From the NCBI GenBank assembly GCA_019240755.1, contig JAFAXS010000045.1, positions 54,071 to 118,070 on the forward strand: a stretch of DNA of 64,000 nt, read 5' to 3'. Shown piece by piece: positions 53,016 through 61,586 of the stretch (the first letter of the stretch is position 1; each line of letters begins with the position of its first letter). This stretch comes from Vulcanimicrobiota bacterium. GTDB taxonomy: Bacteria; Vulcanimicrobiota; Vulcanimicrobiia; Vulcanimicrobiales; Vulcanimicrobiaceae. Below the pieces are notes generated by a model. The model was not told the origin of the DNA. It saw nothing but the letters and a program-made list of their open reading frames with translations, and did not search any database. Position numbers and translations under genes: made by a program.

Positions 53016-54868
53016 CCGGCCAGCGGCGTCCGGTTGGCCGCGCGGTGGAGAAAGAGCGCGACGATCGCGACATCGGAGGGGGGTACCCCCGGAATTCGCC
53101 CCGCCATTCCCAACGTGCTCGGTCGCCGGCACGCGAGCTTTTCGCGCCCTTCGCGCGACAGCGCGCGTATGGCCGCATAGTCAAAGTCGTCGGGTATCGG
53201 CATTCCCTCGTTCTTGCGCGCGCGCTCGATCGCAATCTCCTCGCGGCGGGCGTAGCCTTCACACTTCAGCTCGATTTCCAGCCGTTGGCCCAGATCCGGT
53301 CCGAGCGTTTCGTCAAAGTACGACTCGACGTGGCCGTACGAAATCCCGGGGCGCCGAAGGGCATCCGCGACCGTGCTCCCCGCCGGCAAATTTTCCGCGC
53401 CGATGCTCGTCGCGCCCAAGCGCGTTCTCTCCGCGGCGCGCCGCCCACGGACGAGAGCATCCCGGCGGCGCTGGAACGCCTCCCAGGCCGCATCGTCCAC
53501 CAAGCCGAGCTCTCTACCGAGCGGCGTAAGGCGCACGTCGGCATTATCGTGCCGAAGCAAAATCCGATGCTCCGCTCGTGAGCTGAGCATGCGATACGGT
53601 TCGTCCACGCCGCGGGTAACGAGATCGTCCACGAGCACGCTGATGTACGCCTGACTCCGCGACAGACGCAGCGCTGCGCTGCCGCGGACTGCCGCGGCCG
53701 CGTTGATGCCCGCAACGAGTCCCTGCGCGGCCGCCTCTTCGTAACCGGAGGTCCCGTTCAACTGCCCGCAGTGGAAGAGTCCCGCGATGCGGCGCGTCTC
53801 GAGCGTCTCCCGAAGCTCGAGCGGCTGAACCATGTCGTATTCGACCGCGTAGCCGGGGCGCAGCATCACGCACTGCTCGAGACCGCGCAACGTGTGGAGC
53901 ATCTCCAGCTGAACTTCAGACGGCAGCGACGTGGAGAAACCGCCGACGTAGAGCGTCGGTTCGCCCCAGCCTTCCGGCTCGATGAAGACCTGATGCGACG
54001 GGTTGTGCGCGAACTTTACGACCTTGTCTTCGATGGAGGGGCAATACCGCGGGCCGATTCCGCGGATTAGGTCGAGTCCGTAGAGCGGCGAGCGGTGCAG
54101 ATTCTTTCGAACCAGCGCGTGTGTCCGCGCGTTCGTCTCGGTCACATAACAGGGGAGCTGCGGTCCGGCGAAGCGTGGCGCGCTGCGGTAAGAGAAGAGG
54201 AGCGGATGCGGGCTTGGCGGTTGCAGCGCCATTGCCCGCGCATCGATCGTCGCCTTATCGATTCGGGGCGGCGTCCCCGTCTTCAGGCGCGCCATCGCAA
54301 AGCCTAACCGCGCCAGGACGGCGGAGAGTCCGGCCGCCGGCGCCTCGCCGAAGCGGCCTTCGGCCCGGACGTCGCTTCCGCGGAAGGACCTTCCTCCCAG
54401 GAACGTGCCTGTAGCCAAGACGACGGCTCTGGCGCCTAGTCGCGTTCCGTCGCTGCATGCGACGCCTCGCACTCGCGAACCGCGAACGATCAGGTCTTCC
54501 ACCATGCCGCGGCGGATTTCGAGATTCGCTTGATTCTCGAGCAACGCGGCGGCGGTCGCGGCATAGGCCGGTTTGTCCATTTGCTGGCGCAGTGCCCTGA
54601 CGGCTGGGCCCTTGCTTTCGTTCAAGAAGCGAGCGTGCAGGCTGCAGCGGTCGGCGATCGTGCCCATTGCACCGCCGAGCGCGTCGATCTCGCGCACCAG
54701 TTGGCCTTTCGCGCTACCGCCGATCGACGGATTGCAGGGGAGCGTGCAGATCTTGCTCGGATCGCCCGTCACCAGCATGGTCGGCACGCCGAGGCGCGCC
54801 GACGCGAGTGCGGCCTCGACGCCGGCGTGACCGCCGCCGACGACGATCGTGCCGGCATCGGGCGACAT
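53012..54868 (-). CDS. mnmG: tRNA uridine-5-carboxymethylaminomethyl modification enzyme MnmG
   Basis: MnmG with MnmE modifies U34 of tRNAs. The 618 residues start with the FAD motif [13 protein letters not shown], then [58 protein letters not shown] and EYDMVQP, all typical. The length fits the family (about 620-630). The ATG at 54868 is two bases after the HdeD-like gene stop. mnmE and mnmG are separated by two unrelated genes here. Confidence 0.98.
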   Translation of the reverse strand: MSPDAGTIVVGGGHAGVEAALASARLGVPTMLVTGDPSKICTLPCNPSIGGSAKGQLVREIDALGGAMGTIADRCSLHARFLNESKGPAVRALRQQMDKPAYAATAAALLENQANLEIRRGMVEDLIVRGSRVRGVACSDGTRLGARAVVLATGTFLGGRSFRGSDVRAEGRFGEAPAAGLSAVLARLGFAMARLKTGTPPRIDKATIDARAMALQPPSPHPLLFSYRSAPRFAGPQLPCYVTETNARTHALVRKNLHRSPLYGLDLIRGIGPRYCPSIEDKVVKFAHNPSHQVFIEPEGWGEPTLYVGGFSTSLPSEVQLEMLHTLRGLEQCVMLRPGYAVEYDMVQPLELRETLETRRIAGLFHCGQLNGTSGYEEAAAQGLVAGINAAAAVRGSAALRLSRSQAYISVLVDDLVTRGVDEPYRMLSSRAEHRILLRHDNADVRLTPLGRELGLVDDAAWEAFQRRRDALVRGRRAAERTRLGATSIGAENLPAGSTVADALRRPGISYGHVESYFDETLGPDLGQRLEIELKCEGYARREEIAIERARKNEGMPIPDDFDYAAIRALSREGREKLACRRPSTLGMAGRIPGVPPSDVAIVALFLHRAANRTPLAG

Positions 54869-54870
54869 GG

Positions 54871-55446
54871 CTACCGCGCCGTTGCGCTCACGAAATGCTG
54901 CGCGTGACGGCGCAAGCGTAACGCCAACGCGATCATTAGAATTCCGAAGACGATCGCATAGGCGCCGATCAGCCAAATAATCGCGAACGCCGCAGCGACG
55001 GGACGCCACAGCATCAATACTCCGAATAGAATGGAGATGATGCCGCTCAGGATCAGCCAGAATTCATTGGGGAGGTGCTTGCGCAGCTGCACGCCGGCGG
55101 CGATCTCCACGATTCCCGTCAAGAACGCCCACGCGGCGATCGTGAAGTACAGCGCCAGCAGCGTGATGCGGATGTCGTAAAACGTGATCGCCGCGATCAC
55201 GATGCCGATGATTCCCTCGATCAAGAAGGGCCACCAGCGCTGATGCGTCTCAGCTGCGCGCACTGCCGCAACGATTGCGAAGATTCCGTCTACGAAGGCA
55301 TATGCGCCGAAGAGTATGCCGATCGCTAGGATCGTTCCAACCGGTGACAAAAAGGCGAGGATGCCGAAAACGATCGCGGCGATACCGCGAATCAGCCACG
55401 TCCACCAGTTGCGCGCCAACATGTGGCCGCCTGCGAGTATGCTCAT
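54871..55446 (-). CDS. HdeD-family membrane protein (DUF308)
   Basis: The 191-residue protein has six hydrophobic segments in three repeated pairs ([58 protein letters not shown]), the DUF308/HdeD pattern. HdeD is linked to acid stress in E. coli; in other bacteria the role is unknown. It sits between mnmG and the secreted-protein gene, splitting the usual mnmE-mnmG pair. Confidence 0.88.
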   Translation of the reverse strand: MSILAGGHMLARNWWTWLIRGIAAIVFGILAFLSPVGTILAIGILFGAYAFVDGIFAIVAAVRAAETHQRWWPFLIEGIIGIVIAAITFYDIRITLLALYFTIAAWAFLTGIVEIAAGVQLRKHLPNEFWLILSGIISILFGVLMLWRPVAAAFAIIWLIGAYAIVFGILMIALALRLRRHAQHFVSATAR

Positions 55447-55455
55447 TGAAGTCTC

Positions 55456-55827
55456 CTAGTAGAGCGCCGTGCCGTTGGCGAGATAGACTCGTTCGACGCG
55501 ACAGAGTTTCGGCGCCGGGCCGTACCATGGTTGACCCGTCAACGAATTGGTGAGATTGTGATTGATCTGCGCGCCACGCGTAAACGTCCCCTTGTCGATC
55601 AACAGGTAGTGTTGTCCCTTGTAGTTGACGCGAAAGTCCACTTCGGTCGCGGCCGAATCGTGCGTGTTGTAATAGACGAGGTTGACGCCGTTCGTCAGGT
55701 TTCCACCGTTGGAGTTGACGACGCAACTGATGATGTTGACCCCGAAGCGCGAAACGTTACGCGCTTGGGCCGTCGCGGGGACGACCAGCGCCGTCAGTAA
55801 CAGCACGGTCGCGAGCGGGCGGTGCAT
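55456..55827 (-). CDS. Small secreted protein, unknown
   Basis: The 123-residue protein has a signal peptide (about 1-22; LATVLLLTALVVPATAQA), then a mature part with RNVSRFGVNIISCVVNSN and LCRVERVYLANGTALY. Two cysteines (ISC and LCR) may form a disulfide. The pattern of short strands suggests an Ig-like or beta-sandwich fold, unconfirmed. GGAGG lies eight bases before the ATG. I do not know the family. Confidence 0.75.
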   Translation of the reverse strand: MHRPLATVLLLTALVVPATAQARNVSRFGVNIISCVVNSNGGNLTNGVNLVYYNTHDSAATEVDFRVNYKGQHYLLIDKGTFTRGAQINHNLTNSLTGQPWYGPAPKLCRVERVYLANGTALY

Positions 55828-55840
55828 ATGAGTTGCCTCC

Positions 55841-57193
55841 TTATTTTCCGATGCAAAAGCGAGAAAAGATTCCGCCGATGATGTCTTCGGCGCCTTCCCT
55901 GCAGCTGACATGCCCGAGCGATGAAAATGCGCGCTGCAGCTCGCCCGCGGCAAAATCCATCGGATGGCCCTGCCGCAGCGCTGCGCACGCCCCTTCCAGG
56001 GCGTCAATCGCGGCGTTGACGGCCTCGAACTCGTGAAGCGCGGCCAAATGGGGCCGCGATAGGTCGAGTCGCTCACCGCGCCAACCGGTCCGTGCGATCG
56101 CTGCGCGCAAAGCCGTCAACGTCCGGCCGTCGTACACGCTCCCGACGACCGAGCCGGCGATGGGGGGTACGGGGCAGCCCCGCGTGCCGAGATCGGCCTT
56201 GTTGAAGAAAACGATACGCTCCCGGCCCTCCGTGCGCGCGAGCAGTTCGGTGCTTTCCCCGCCCGCGGGGACCGAGCCGTCGATGACGAGCACGATAATG
56301 CGGGCGGCGGCGAGCGCCCGTTGCGTGCGTTCGATGCCGGCACCCTCCAAACGATCGGCGTGGGCGCGGATTCCCGCGGTATCGACGAGCCGGACCGGTA
56401 CGCCGTCGATGGCAATCGTTTCCTCGATGGTATCGCGGGTAGTTCCCGGCACCTCCGAGACGATGGCGCGGTCGCTGCCAAGCAACGCGTTGAGCAACGA
56501 CGATTTCCCCGCATTCGGGGGCCCTACGATCGCGACGCCGACGCCTTCGCGCAGCAGCTGCCCGAGTTCGCCGTCGTGGCGCAAGCGTTCCAGGCGTTCC
56601 AGAAGGCCCGCGACGCCCGCCTCCAAGCGCGGCCGAGGCGGTTCGGCCACTTCATCCGGAAAATCGATCGCCGCGGCGAGCTCCTCGAGCATCGCCCGCA
56701 GCGACTCGCGAATCCGCTCCACCTCGGACGCCAACCCGCCGCCCAAGTTGGCGAATGCCGCGCGCACCGCCGCGCTCGTCTCCGCACTCACGACGTCGGC
56801 GACCGCGGCTGCGGCGTGCAGGTCCATCTTCCCGTTCAAGAACGCCTGTCGCGTAAACTCGCCGGGCTCCGCGAGACGCGCTCCGCAGGCGAGAAGCGCG
56901 CGCATTACCTCGCGCGCGAGAACCGGAGACCCGTGAAGCTGCAGCTCGAGCATCTCTTCGCCGGTGTAGCTGTGAGGAGCCCTGAACCGAATGGCCAACG
57001 CCCTGTCGAGCCGCTGCCCCCGTTCGTCGCAAATCGTGACGTAGGTCGCGACGCGGGCTCGCAGCGGCCGTTTCGTCTGCACGAGCCGGCGCGCGAGCGC
57101 CTTCGTTTCGGGTCCGCTGATGCGGACGATTGCAATCGCGCCCTTTCCAGGCGGAGTGGCGATCGCGGCGATCGTGTCGCCGCCGCCACTCAA
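55841..57193 (-). CDS. mnmE: tRNA modification GTPase MnmE
   Basis: MnmE pairs with MnmG on tRNA wobble uridines. The 450 residues have the N-terminal formyl-THF binding domain (IAAIATPPGKGAIAIVRISGP, FRAPHSYTGEEMLE), the helical domain, the GTPase domain with GPPNAGKSS, GTTRDTIEE, DTAGIR and NKAD motifs, and the C-terminal CIGK with the catalytic-type Cys. The start is TTG at 57193. It lies about 60 bases downstream of jag, across two hairpins. Confidence 0.97.
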   Translation of the reverse strand: MSGGGDTIAAIATPPGKGAIAIVRISGPETKALARRLVQTKRPLRARVATYVTICDERGQRLDRALAIRFRAPHSYTGEEMLELQLHGSPVLAREVMRALLACGARLAEPGEFTRQAFLNGKMDLHAAAAVADVVSAETSAAVRAAFANLGGGLASEVERIRESLRAMLEELAAAIDFPDEVAEPPRPRLEAGVAGLLERLERLRHDGELGQLLREGVGVAIVGPPNAGKSSLLNALLGSDRAIVSEVPGTTRDTIEETIAIDGVPVRLVDTAGIRAHADRLEGAGIERTQRALAAARIIVLVIDGSVPAGGESTELLARTEGRERIVFFNKADLGTRGCPVPPIAGSVVGSVYDGRTLTALRAAIARTGWRGERLDLSRPHLAALHEFEAVNAAIDALEGACAALRQGHPMDFAAGELQRAFSSLGHVSCREGAEDIIGGIFSRFCIGK

Positions 57194-57207
57194 TGTTGGG
57201 GGCCCCG

Positions 57208-57258
57208 GCGGCTTTGCCGCTGGAGGGCGATCGGGGACCCCATTGAGCGCAAGCTCAA
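57208..57258. repeat. Two hairpins between jag and mnmE
   Basis: GCGGC-TTT-GCCGC (57208-57220, plus strand) and TTGAGC-GCAA-GCTCAA (57243-57258) are perfect short hairpins in the jag-mnmE gap; the second overlaps the jag stop. No T-run follows on the minus strand, so they are not classic terminators. They could stabilise the mRNA or attenuate mnmE. Confidence 0.45.
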
Positions 57259-57857
57259 CGGGGATGAACGACGACGCGCCGCTCGGGCTCTTCTCCTTCG
57301 GACTCGGTGCGAACCAAGGGCGATTCCGCCAAGGCGAGGTGAACGATCTTTCGCTCCGATGGGATCATCGGTTCGAGTCGCTGGGGCGATCGTTCGCGCA
57401 TCGCGCGTTCCAGCGTCGCGATTGCCAGGTTCTTCAGTTGATCTGCGCGCTGCGCGCGATAACCTTGCGCGTCGATCGTGTAGTAGTGCCGGTTCGCGCG
57501 CACGCCCGAATTGAACGCGTTGTTGAACAGCAGATTCAGTGCCTCGAGCGTATTGCCGTGACGGCCGATCAGCATTCCGAGATGGGGGCCGTTGATCTCC
57601 AAATATTCACCCTCGGCTCGAGCGATGTAGCCGATGTCAACGGGCCCGAATCCCATGCGCGCAAGGATCTCTTCGAGCAGTTGTCGCGCCGGCTTGGCGT
57701 GCTCGGGAATCTCCTGCCCCGCCGTGGGCGTCCCTGGAGGCCGTCGCGGTTGACGGGTGCGCCGCGTGCCGGAGCGGCCGCCGGACTTACCGCCGATCGT
57801 GCGATCCCGCACGTTGGCCGGCTGTTCCTCAAATTCGAAATCGTCTTCGTACAGCAT
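57255..57857 (-). CDS. jag: Jag/KhpB-like RNA-binding protein (KH and R3H)
   Basis: The 200 residues start with an acidic then basic flexible region (1-50), followed by a KH domain (GMLIGRHGNTLEALNLLFNNAF, GxxG loop GRHG) and an R3H domain (ERSPQRLEPMIPSERKIVHLAL). The N-terminal Jag domain of Firmicutes proteins is absent. The usual operon place after yidC is kept. KhpB-type proteins bind mRNAs and affect cell division. The ATG has AAAGG eight bases upstream. Confidence 0.9.
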   Translation of the reverse strand: MLYEDDFEFEEQPANVRDRTIGGKSGGRSGTRRTRQPRRPPGTPTAGQEIPEHAKPARQLLEEILARMGFGPVDIGYIARAEGEYLEINGPHLGMLIGRHGNTLEALNLLFNNAFNSGVRANRHYYTIDAQGYRAQRADQLKNLAIATLERAMRERSPQRLEPMIPSERKIVHLALAESPLVRTESEGEEPERRVVVHPR

Positions 57858-57868
57858 CGTTGTCGCCT

Positions 57869-58747
57869 TTAGGCGCCTTTCTTATTCTTTCGTTTGTTTC
57901 GCGCGCGTCGCCCACGTCCGCCGCTGCCTTTTGCAACGCCGTTGCCGCTGGGCGCGGCCGGCGTAAGCTTTGCCGGGCCCGCCGCAGCGACGTCTTGCGT
58001 GATGACGTGTTCCGAATCGATCATCGCGAGCGGCTGATGATGGCGCCGCAAGAGGTAAACCTGCTGCGCCATCGTGAGGATGTTATAGGAAAACCAGTAG
58101 AGCACCATCGCCGACGGCCACTGGTACTTCCAACCGAAGAAGCCGAGCATCAGGGGCGAAAAGATCGCCATCATGCGCTGCATCTGGGCTTGCTGCGGAT
58201 CGGTGGCGGGCGCGCTGACGTAACGGACGCTCAGGTACATCGAGAGCGCGTACAGCAGAACCAACAGCAGGTCCGCGTGGGCCAGGCTGGCCGCGATGAT
58301 CGGCACGCCGAATACCTTGGGCAGGGACGCCGCGTGAGCCAGCCCGCTGCCGATCCACAGCCAACTCTGGTTCTCGAACAGCGCCCGGTGATTCATGACC
58401 ACGTAGTAGACCGCGATGATCACCGGATATTGCACGAGCATCGGCCAGCAGCCGGCGAGCGGATTGACCTTGTGCTCGCGGTAGAGCGTCATCGTCTCTT
58501 GCTGCAGCTTCTGGCGATCGTCTTTGTAGCGATCCTGAATCCGCTTCATCAGCGGCGCAATCTTTTGCATCTTCATGATGCTCTTGAACTGGGCCGTATT
58601 GAGCGGCCAAAAGACCAACCGGATCAGCCCGGCGAGGATCACGAGGCTCCAGCCAAGATTGTGGATCGGCTTGTCGATCGCCAGAACGATCCATGAGAGC
58701 ACGCGGACGATCGGGTCGAGCCACGAGGCTGCGACGAGCAGATGCAT
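57869..58747 (-). CDS. yidC: Membrane protein insertase YidC (short form)
   Basis: The 292-residue protein carries the Oxa1/YidC core: GLIRLVFWPLNTAQFKSIMKM with the key Arg in the groove, KLQQETMTLYREHKVNPLAGC (C1 loop) and the WPSAMVLYWFSYNIL helix, with a basic tail ending RNKRKNKKGA that may bind the ribosome. There is no long periplasmic P1 domain, unlike Gram-negative YidC, and no lipobox. The ATG overlaps the yidD stop (TGATG). It inserts inner-membrane proteins. Confidence 0.95.
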   Translation of the reverse strand: MHLLVAASWLDPIVRVLSWIVLAIDKPIHNLGWSLVILAGLIRLVFWPLNTAQFKSIMKMQKIAPLMKRIQDRYKDDRQKLQQETMTLYREHKVNPLAGCWPMLVQYPVIIAVYYVVMNHRALFENQSWLWIGSGLAHAASLPKVFGVPIIAASLAHADLLLVLLYALSMYLSVRYVSAPATDPQQAQMQRMMAIFSPLMLGFFGWKYQWPSAMVLYWFSYNILTMAQQVYLLRRHHQPLAMIDSEHVITQDVAAAGPAKLTPAAPSGNGVAKGSGGRGRRARNKRKNKKGA

Positions 58748-58983
58748 CAGCGCGCTTTTCCTACGAAATCAACGCCGCCGGGATGCCACGGATGGCAGCT
58801 GGCCAGACGGCAGAGAGCGAGCCAGCCGCCTCTCGCAATGCCGTGCCGCTCAATCGCTTCGAGCGCGTACTGCGAGCAGCTCGGATAGAACCTGCATGCG
58901 CGCGGCAACAGCGGCGAAATGACGAGTTGGTACACGCGGATCGCGGCGACGGCCAGTAGGCGCACGTACACCTCTACGCGCAC
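58747..58983 (-). CDS. yidD: Membrane protein insertion efficiency factor YidD
   Basis: The 78-residue protein has the YidD core: [20 protein letters not shown] followed by [12 protein letters not shown] and HPWHPGGVD, with conserved cysteines. The family helps YidC. GTG start at 58983 overlaps the rnpA stop by ten bases. It is the usual gene between rnpA and yidC. Confidence 0.95.
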   Translation of the reverse strand: MRVEVYVRLLAVAAIRVYQLVISPLLPRACRFYPSCSQYALEAIERHGIARGGWLALCRLASCHPWHPGGVDFVGKAR

Positions 58984-59300
58984 TGCAGCGCGGAAGTTAC
59001 TTCGGCGCGCAGCTGATTGAAGGTCGCCGGCACCGCGGCGGGACGAACGACGATCAAGAGACGCATCAACGTGTCGGGACGGAGCGCGTCGTGAACGATC
59101 GCGGCGAGACGCCGGCGCACCCGATTGCGCACCACGGCCTTCCCGATCGACTTGCTCACCGTGATGCCGACGAGCGTAGCTACGTCGCCGTGCAGCGGCT
59201 TGCTGCGATAGATCGTCAGGCTCTGGGTGGAAAACCGCTCTCCTTGCCGGCGCATCCGGGCAAAGTCGCTTTGCCGGCGAAGCGCGGCAAACCGGCGCAT
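58974..59300 (-). CDS. rnpA: Ribonuclease P protein component
   Basis: RnpA is the protein part of RNase P that matures tRNA 5' ends. The 108 residues include [39 protein letters not shown] and [14 protein letters not shown], the RNR-type RNA-binding signature. The ATG at 59300 is ten bases after the rpmH stop. The upstream open frame lies over rpmH and is not used. Confidence 0.94.
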   Translation of the reverse strand: MRRFAALRRQSDFARMRRQGERFSTQSLTIYRSKPLHGDVATLVGITVSKSIGKAVVRNRVRRRLAAIVHDALRPDTLMRLLIVVRPAAVPATFNQLRAEVTSALQCA

Positions 59301-59310
59301 GATCTCGGGC

Positions 59311-59445
59311 CTAAACGGTAAGGCGATGGCGGCCCTTCTTGCGGCGGCGCGCCAGCACCGCGCGGCCTGCTTTCGTGCGCATCCGCTCGAGAAATCCATG
59401 CACGCGCTTGCGGCGCCGGTTGTGCGGCTGATACGTCCGCTTCAT
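59311..59445 (-). CDS. rpmH: 50S ribosomal protein L34
   Basis: The 44 codons read [20 protein letters not shown] and continue [20 protein letters not shown], ending RLTV; this is a textbook L34. AAAGGGA precedes the ATG. It is the first gene of the block and follows a clear promoter (59503-59532). It is in the usual pair with rnpA. Confidence 0.98.
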   Translation of the reverse strand: MKRTYQPHNRRRKRVHGFLERMRTKAGRAVLARRRKKGRHRLTV

Positions 59446-59502
59446 AACGTCCCTTTAAAAGCGAAGAGTGATCTCCCACACCCCTATGGCAGACAGCGCC
59501 TG

Positions 59503-59532
59503 ATTATACCCGAGCGGCATGGACCCGTGCAA
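59503..59532 (-). promoter_or_regulatory. sigma-70 type promoter for rpmH operon
   Basis: On the minus strand TTGCAC (59527-59532) and the perfect TATAAT (59503-59508) are separated by 18 bases. The 5' untranslated region to rpmH would be about 50 bases. This should drive the rpmH-rnpA-yidD-yidC-jag operon. Confidence 0.8.
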
Positions 59533-59604
59533 GGCGCCAAGGAGGGAGGGCGGGGAAGCACCCGGACCCCGCCGTAACTTGGTCAAGTTTTGAGCGCCTC
59601 CACT

Positions 59605-60864
59605 ATGCAGCCGCCTGCCCGCCGACGGGTCGTCGTCACGGGATTGGGGGCGGTGACGCCGATCGGGAACACCCGCGATGATTTCTGGAGGCGGTTAATC
59701 GCCGGCGAATCCGGTATCGCTCGGATCACCGCATTCGATCCAAGCGATTTCGTGACAAAGATCGCAGGGGAAGTCAAAGACTTCTCGCCCGAGGAGCTCA
59801 TCGGCCGGAAGGAGGCGCGGCGGATGGACCGCTTCACGCAGTTTGCCTTCGTGGCCGCGCGCGAGGCGATCGCCGACGCGAAGCTCCCCGACGATCCAGA
59901 GTTCAAGCAACGCGTCGGGGGCGTCATCGGAACCGGCATCGGCGGCATCATCACGTTTTGGCTGAACTCCGACAAGGCGAACGAAAACGGAACGTGGGCG
60001 AAAGTCACGCCGTTCTTCATTCCAATGCTGATGGCGAACGCCGCTCCAGCCCACATTTCGATGGCGTACGGCTACCAGGGCCCTTTCTTCGCAGCCGCAA
60101 GCGCTTGCGCCAGCGCGAATGACGCGATCTGCACGGCCTACAACGCGATCGCTTACGGCGACGCCGTGGCCATGATCGCAGGCGGCAGCGAGGCCACCGT
60201 TTCGCCGTTGGCGATCGGCGGCTTCGGCTCCATGCGCGCGATGTCCACACGCAATGACGATCCGGCGCGAGCCAGCCGGCCATTCGATCGCGAACGCGAC
60301 GGGTTCGTGCTGGGCGAAGGCGCCGGCATTTTGGTGCTCGAGGACTACGAGCATGCCAAGGCGCGTGGCGCTTCGATCTATTGCGAGGTGCTCGGCTATG
60401 GCCAGTCCTCCGACGCGTACGATTTGGTTGCCCCGGATCCGGAGGGCAACGGCGTGCGCCTCGCCTTCGCGCGCGCCTTCGTCAGCGCCGGCATCTCGCC
60501 GGCGGACGTGGATTACATCAACGCGCACGGCACGTCGACGCCGATGGGAGATCCCGCCGAATCGAAGGCGATCGAGACGACCTTTGGCGAGTCCGCCTTC
60601 CGCATCGGGGTAAGCTCGACCAAGTCCATGCACGGTCATGCATTGGGCGCCGCCGGCGGGATCGAGGGTGTCGCGACCGCATTGGCGGTGCGTCACGATC
60701 TCATGCCGCCGACGACGAACTATGAGTTTCCCGATCCCGAATGCCGTTTGGACTACGTGCCGAACGTCGCGCGCAGCGCTCCGATTCGAGTAGCGCTCTC
60801 CAACTCGTTTGGTTTCGGCGGCCATAACAGCGTCATCGTTTTCGGCAAGACGCGCTCCGCCTAG
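59605..60864 (+). CDS. fabF: 3-oxoacyl-ACP synthase II
   Basis: FabF elongates acyl-ACP in fatty acid synthesis. The 419 residues have the thiolase fold with catalytic C168 in AASACASAND, H308 in NAHGTSTPMGD, K340 and H345 in KSMHGHALGAAGG. The start is ATG at 59605; a TTG at 59590 is possible. There is no clear ribosome binding site. The usual acpP is not upstream. It is followed by rnc and smc, and the fab-rnc-smc order is common in Firmicutes-like genomes. Confidence 0.97.
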   Translation: MQPPARRRVVVTGLGAVTPIGNTRDDFWRRLIAGESGIARITAFDPSDFVTKIAGEVKDFSPEELIGRKEARRMDRFTQFAFVAAREAIADAKLPDDPEFKQRVGGVIGTGIGGIITFWLNSDKANENGTWAKVTPFFIPMLMANAAPAHISMAYGYQGPFFAAASACASANDAICTAYNAIAYGDAVAMIAGGSEATVSPLAIGGFGSMRAMSTRNDDPARASRPFDRERDGFVLGEGAGILVLEDYEHAKARGASIYCEVLGYGQSSDAYDLVAPDPEGNGVRLAFARAFVSAGISPADVDYINAHGTSTPMGDPAESKAIETTFGESAFRIGVSSTKSMHGHALGAAGGIEGVATALAVRHDLMPPTTNYEFPDPECRLDYVPNVARSAPIRVALSNSFGFGGHNSVIVFGKTRSA

Positions 60865-60881
60865 AAATTGTCGGCCAACCT

Positions 60882-61586
60882 GTGAGCGGCGAAGCCTACC
60901 GGCGGCGATTGCGCCGCGTGCTCACCGCAGCGAACGTCCGGCGGCCGGGCGACGTCGCAGCATTCGAGACCGCGTTGACGCACCAAAGCTACGCGAAGGA
61001 GCACGGAACGCAATCGAACGAGCGCATGGAGTTCCTCGGCGACTCCATTTTGGGCTGCATCACCGCGGAATGGCTCTATGCGCGCTTCGACGGGGAGCCG
61101 GAAGGACTGTTGACCCTTCGCAGGGCCGCCATCGTCAATGACTCGCAGCTTGCGCGCAGCGCGCAGCGTCTCGGCTTCCCTGCGCTGATCAAGCTCGGCG
61201 CCGGAATGCAGTCGGCGGGAGGATCGGAAAATACCTCGATCTTGGCCGATGCATTCGAAGCCTTCGTCGCCGCACTCTACCTGCGTTATGGCATGGAGAC
61301 GGCGCGACGCTTCATCGTGGACGCCCACATCGAACATCTCGATCACTCGGCCGAGGCGCTGCTCGACGCGAAGACTCGGCTGCAGCATTTCGCGCAAGAG
61401 CACCTGCGCGCGACGCCGACGTATCGCGAGATCAGCCGCGGCACGCCGCAGCAGCCGGCCTTCAAGTCGCGCGTGAGCGTTAACGGGCGGATCGTCGGCC
61501 GGGGCGACGGTCCTTCGAAGAAATCGGCGCAGCAGGCCGCCGCGGCCGCCGCGCTCCTTTCGTTGTTGGAGAGTCCGGCCGGATGA
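60882..61586 (+). CDS. rnc: Ribonuclease III
   Basis: RNase III cuts double-stranded RNA in rRNA processing. The 234 residues have the signature NERMEFLGDSILGCI (metal-binding Glu and Asp), the second acidic site LADAFEAFVAALYL, and a C-terminal double-stranded RNA-binding domain (PTYREISRGTPQQPAFKSRV, ... KKSAQQAAAAAAL). GTG start at 60882. Its stop overlaps the smc start as ATGA (61583-61586). Confidence 0.96.
   Translation: MSGEAYRRRLRRVLTAANVRRPGDVAAFETALTHQSYAKEHGTQSNERMEFLGDSILGCITAEWLYARFDGEPEGLLTLRRAAIVNDSQLARSAQRLGFPALIKLGAGMQSAGGSENTSILADAFEAFVAALYLRYGMETARRFIVDAHIEHLDHSAEALLDAKTRLQHFAQEHLRATPTYREISRGTPQQPAFKSRVSVNGRIVGRGDGPSKKSAQQAAAAAALLSLLESPAG

Noticed and set aside
59446..59604. 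Alternative origin at the rpmH promoter
   Set aside because: No DnaA box found; the stretch has only promoter elements and a short GC-rich segment.
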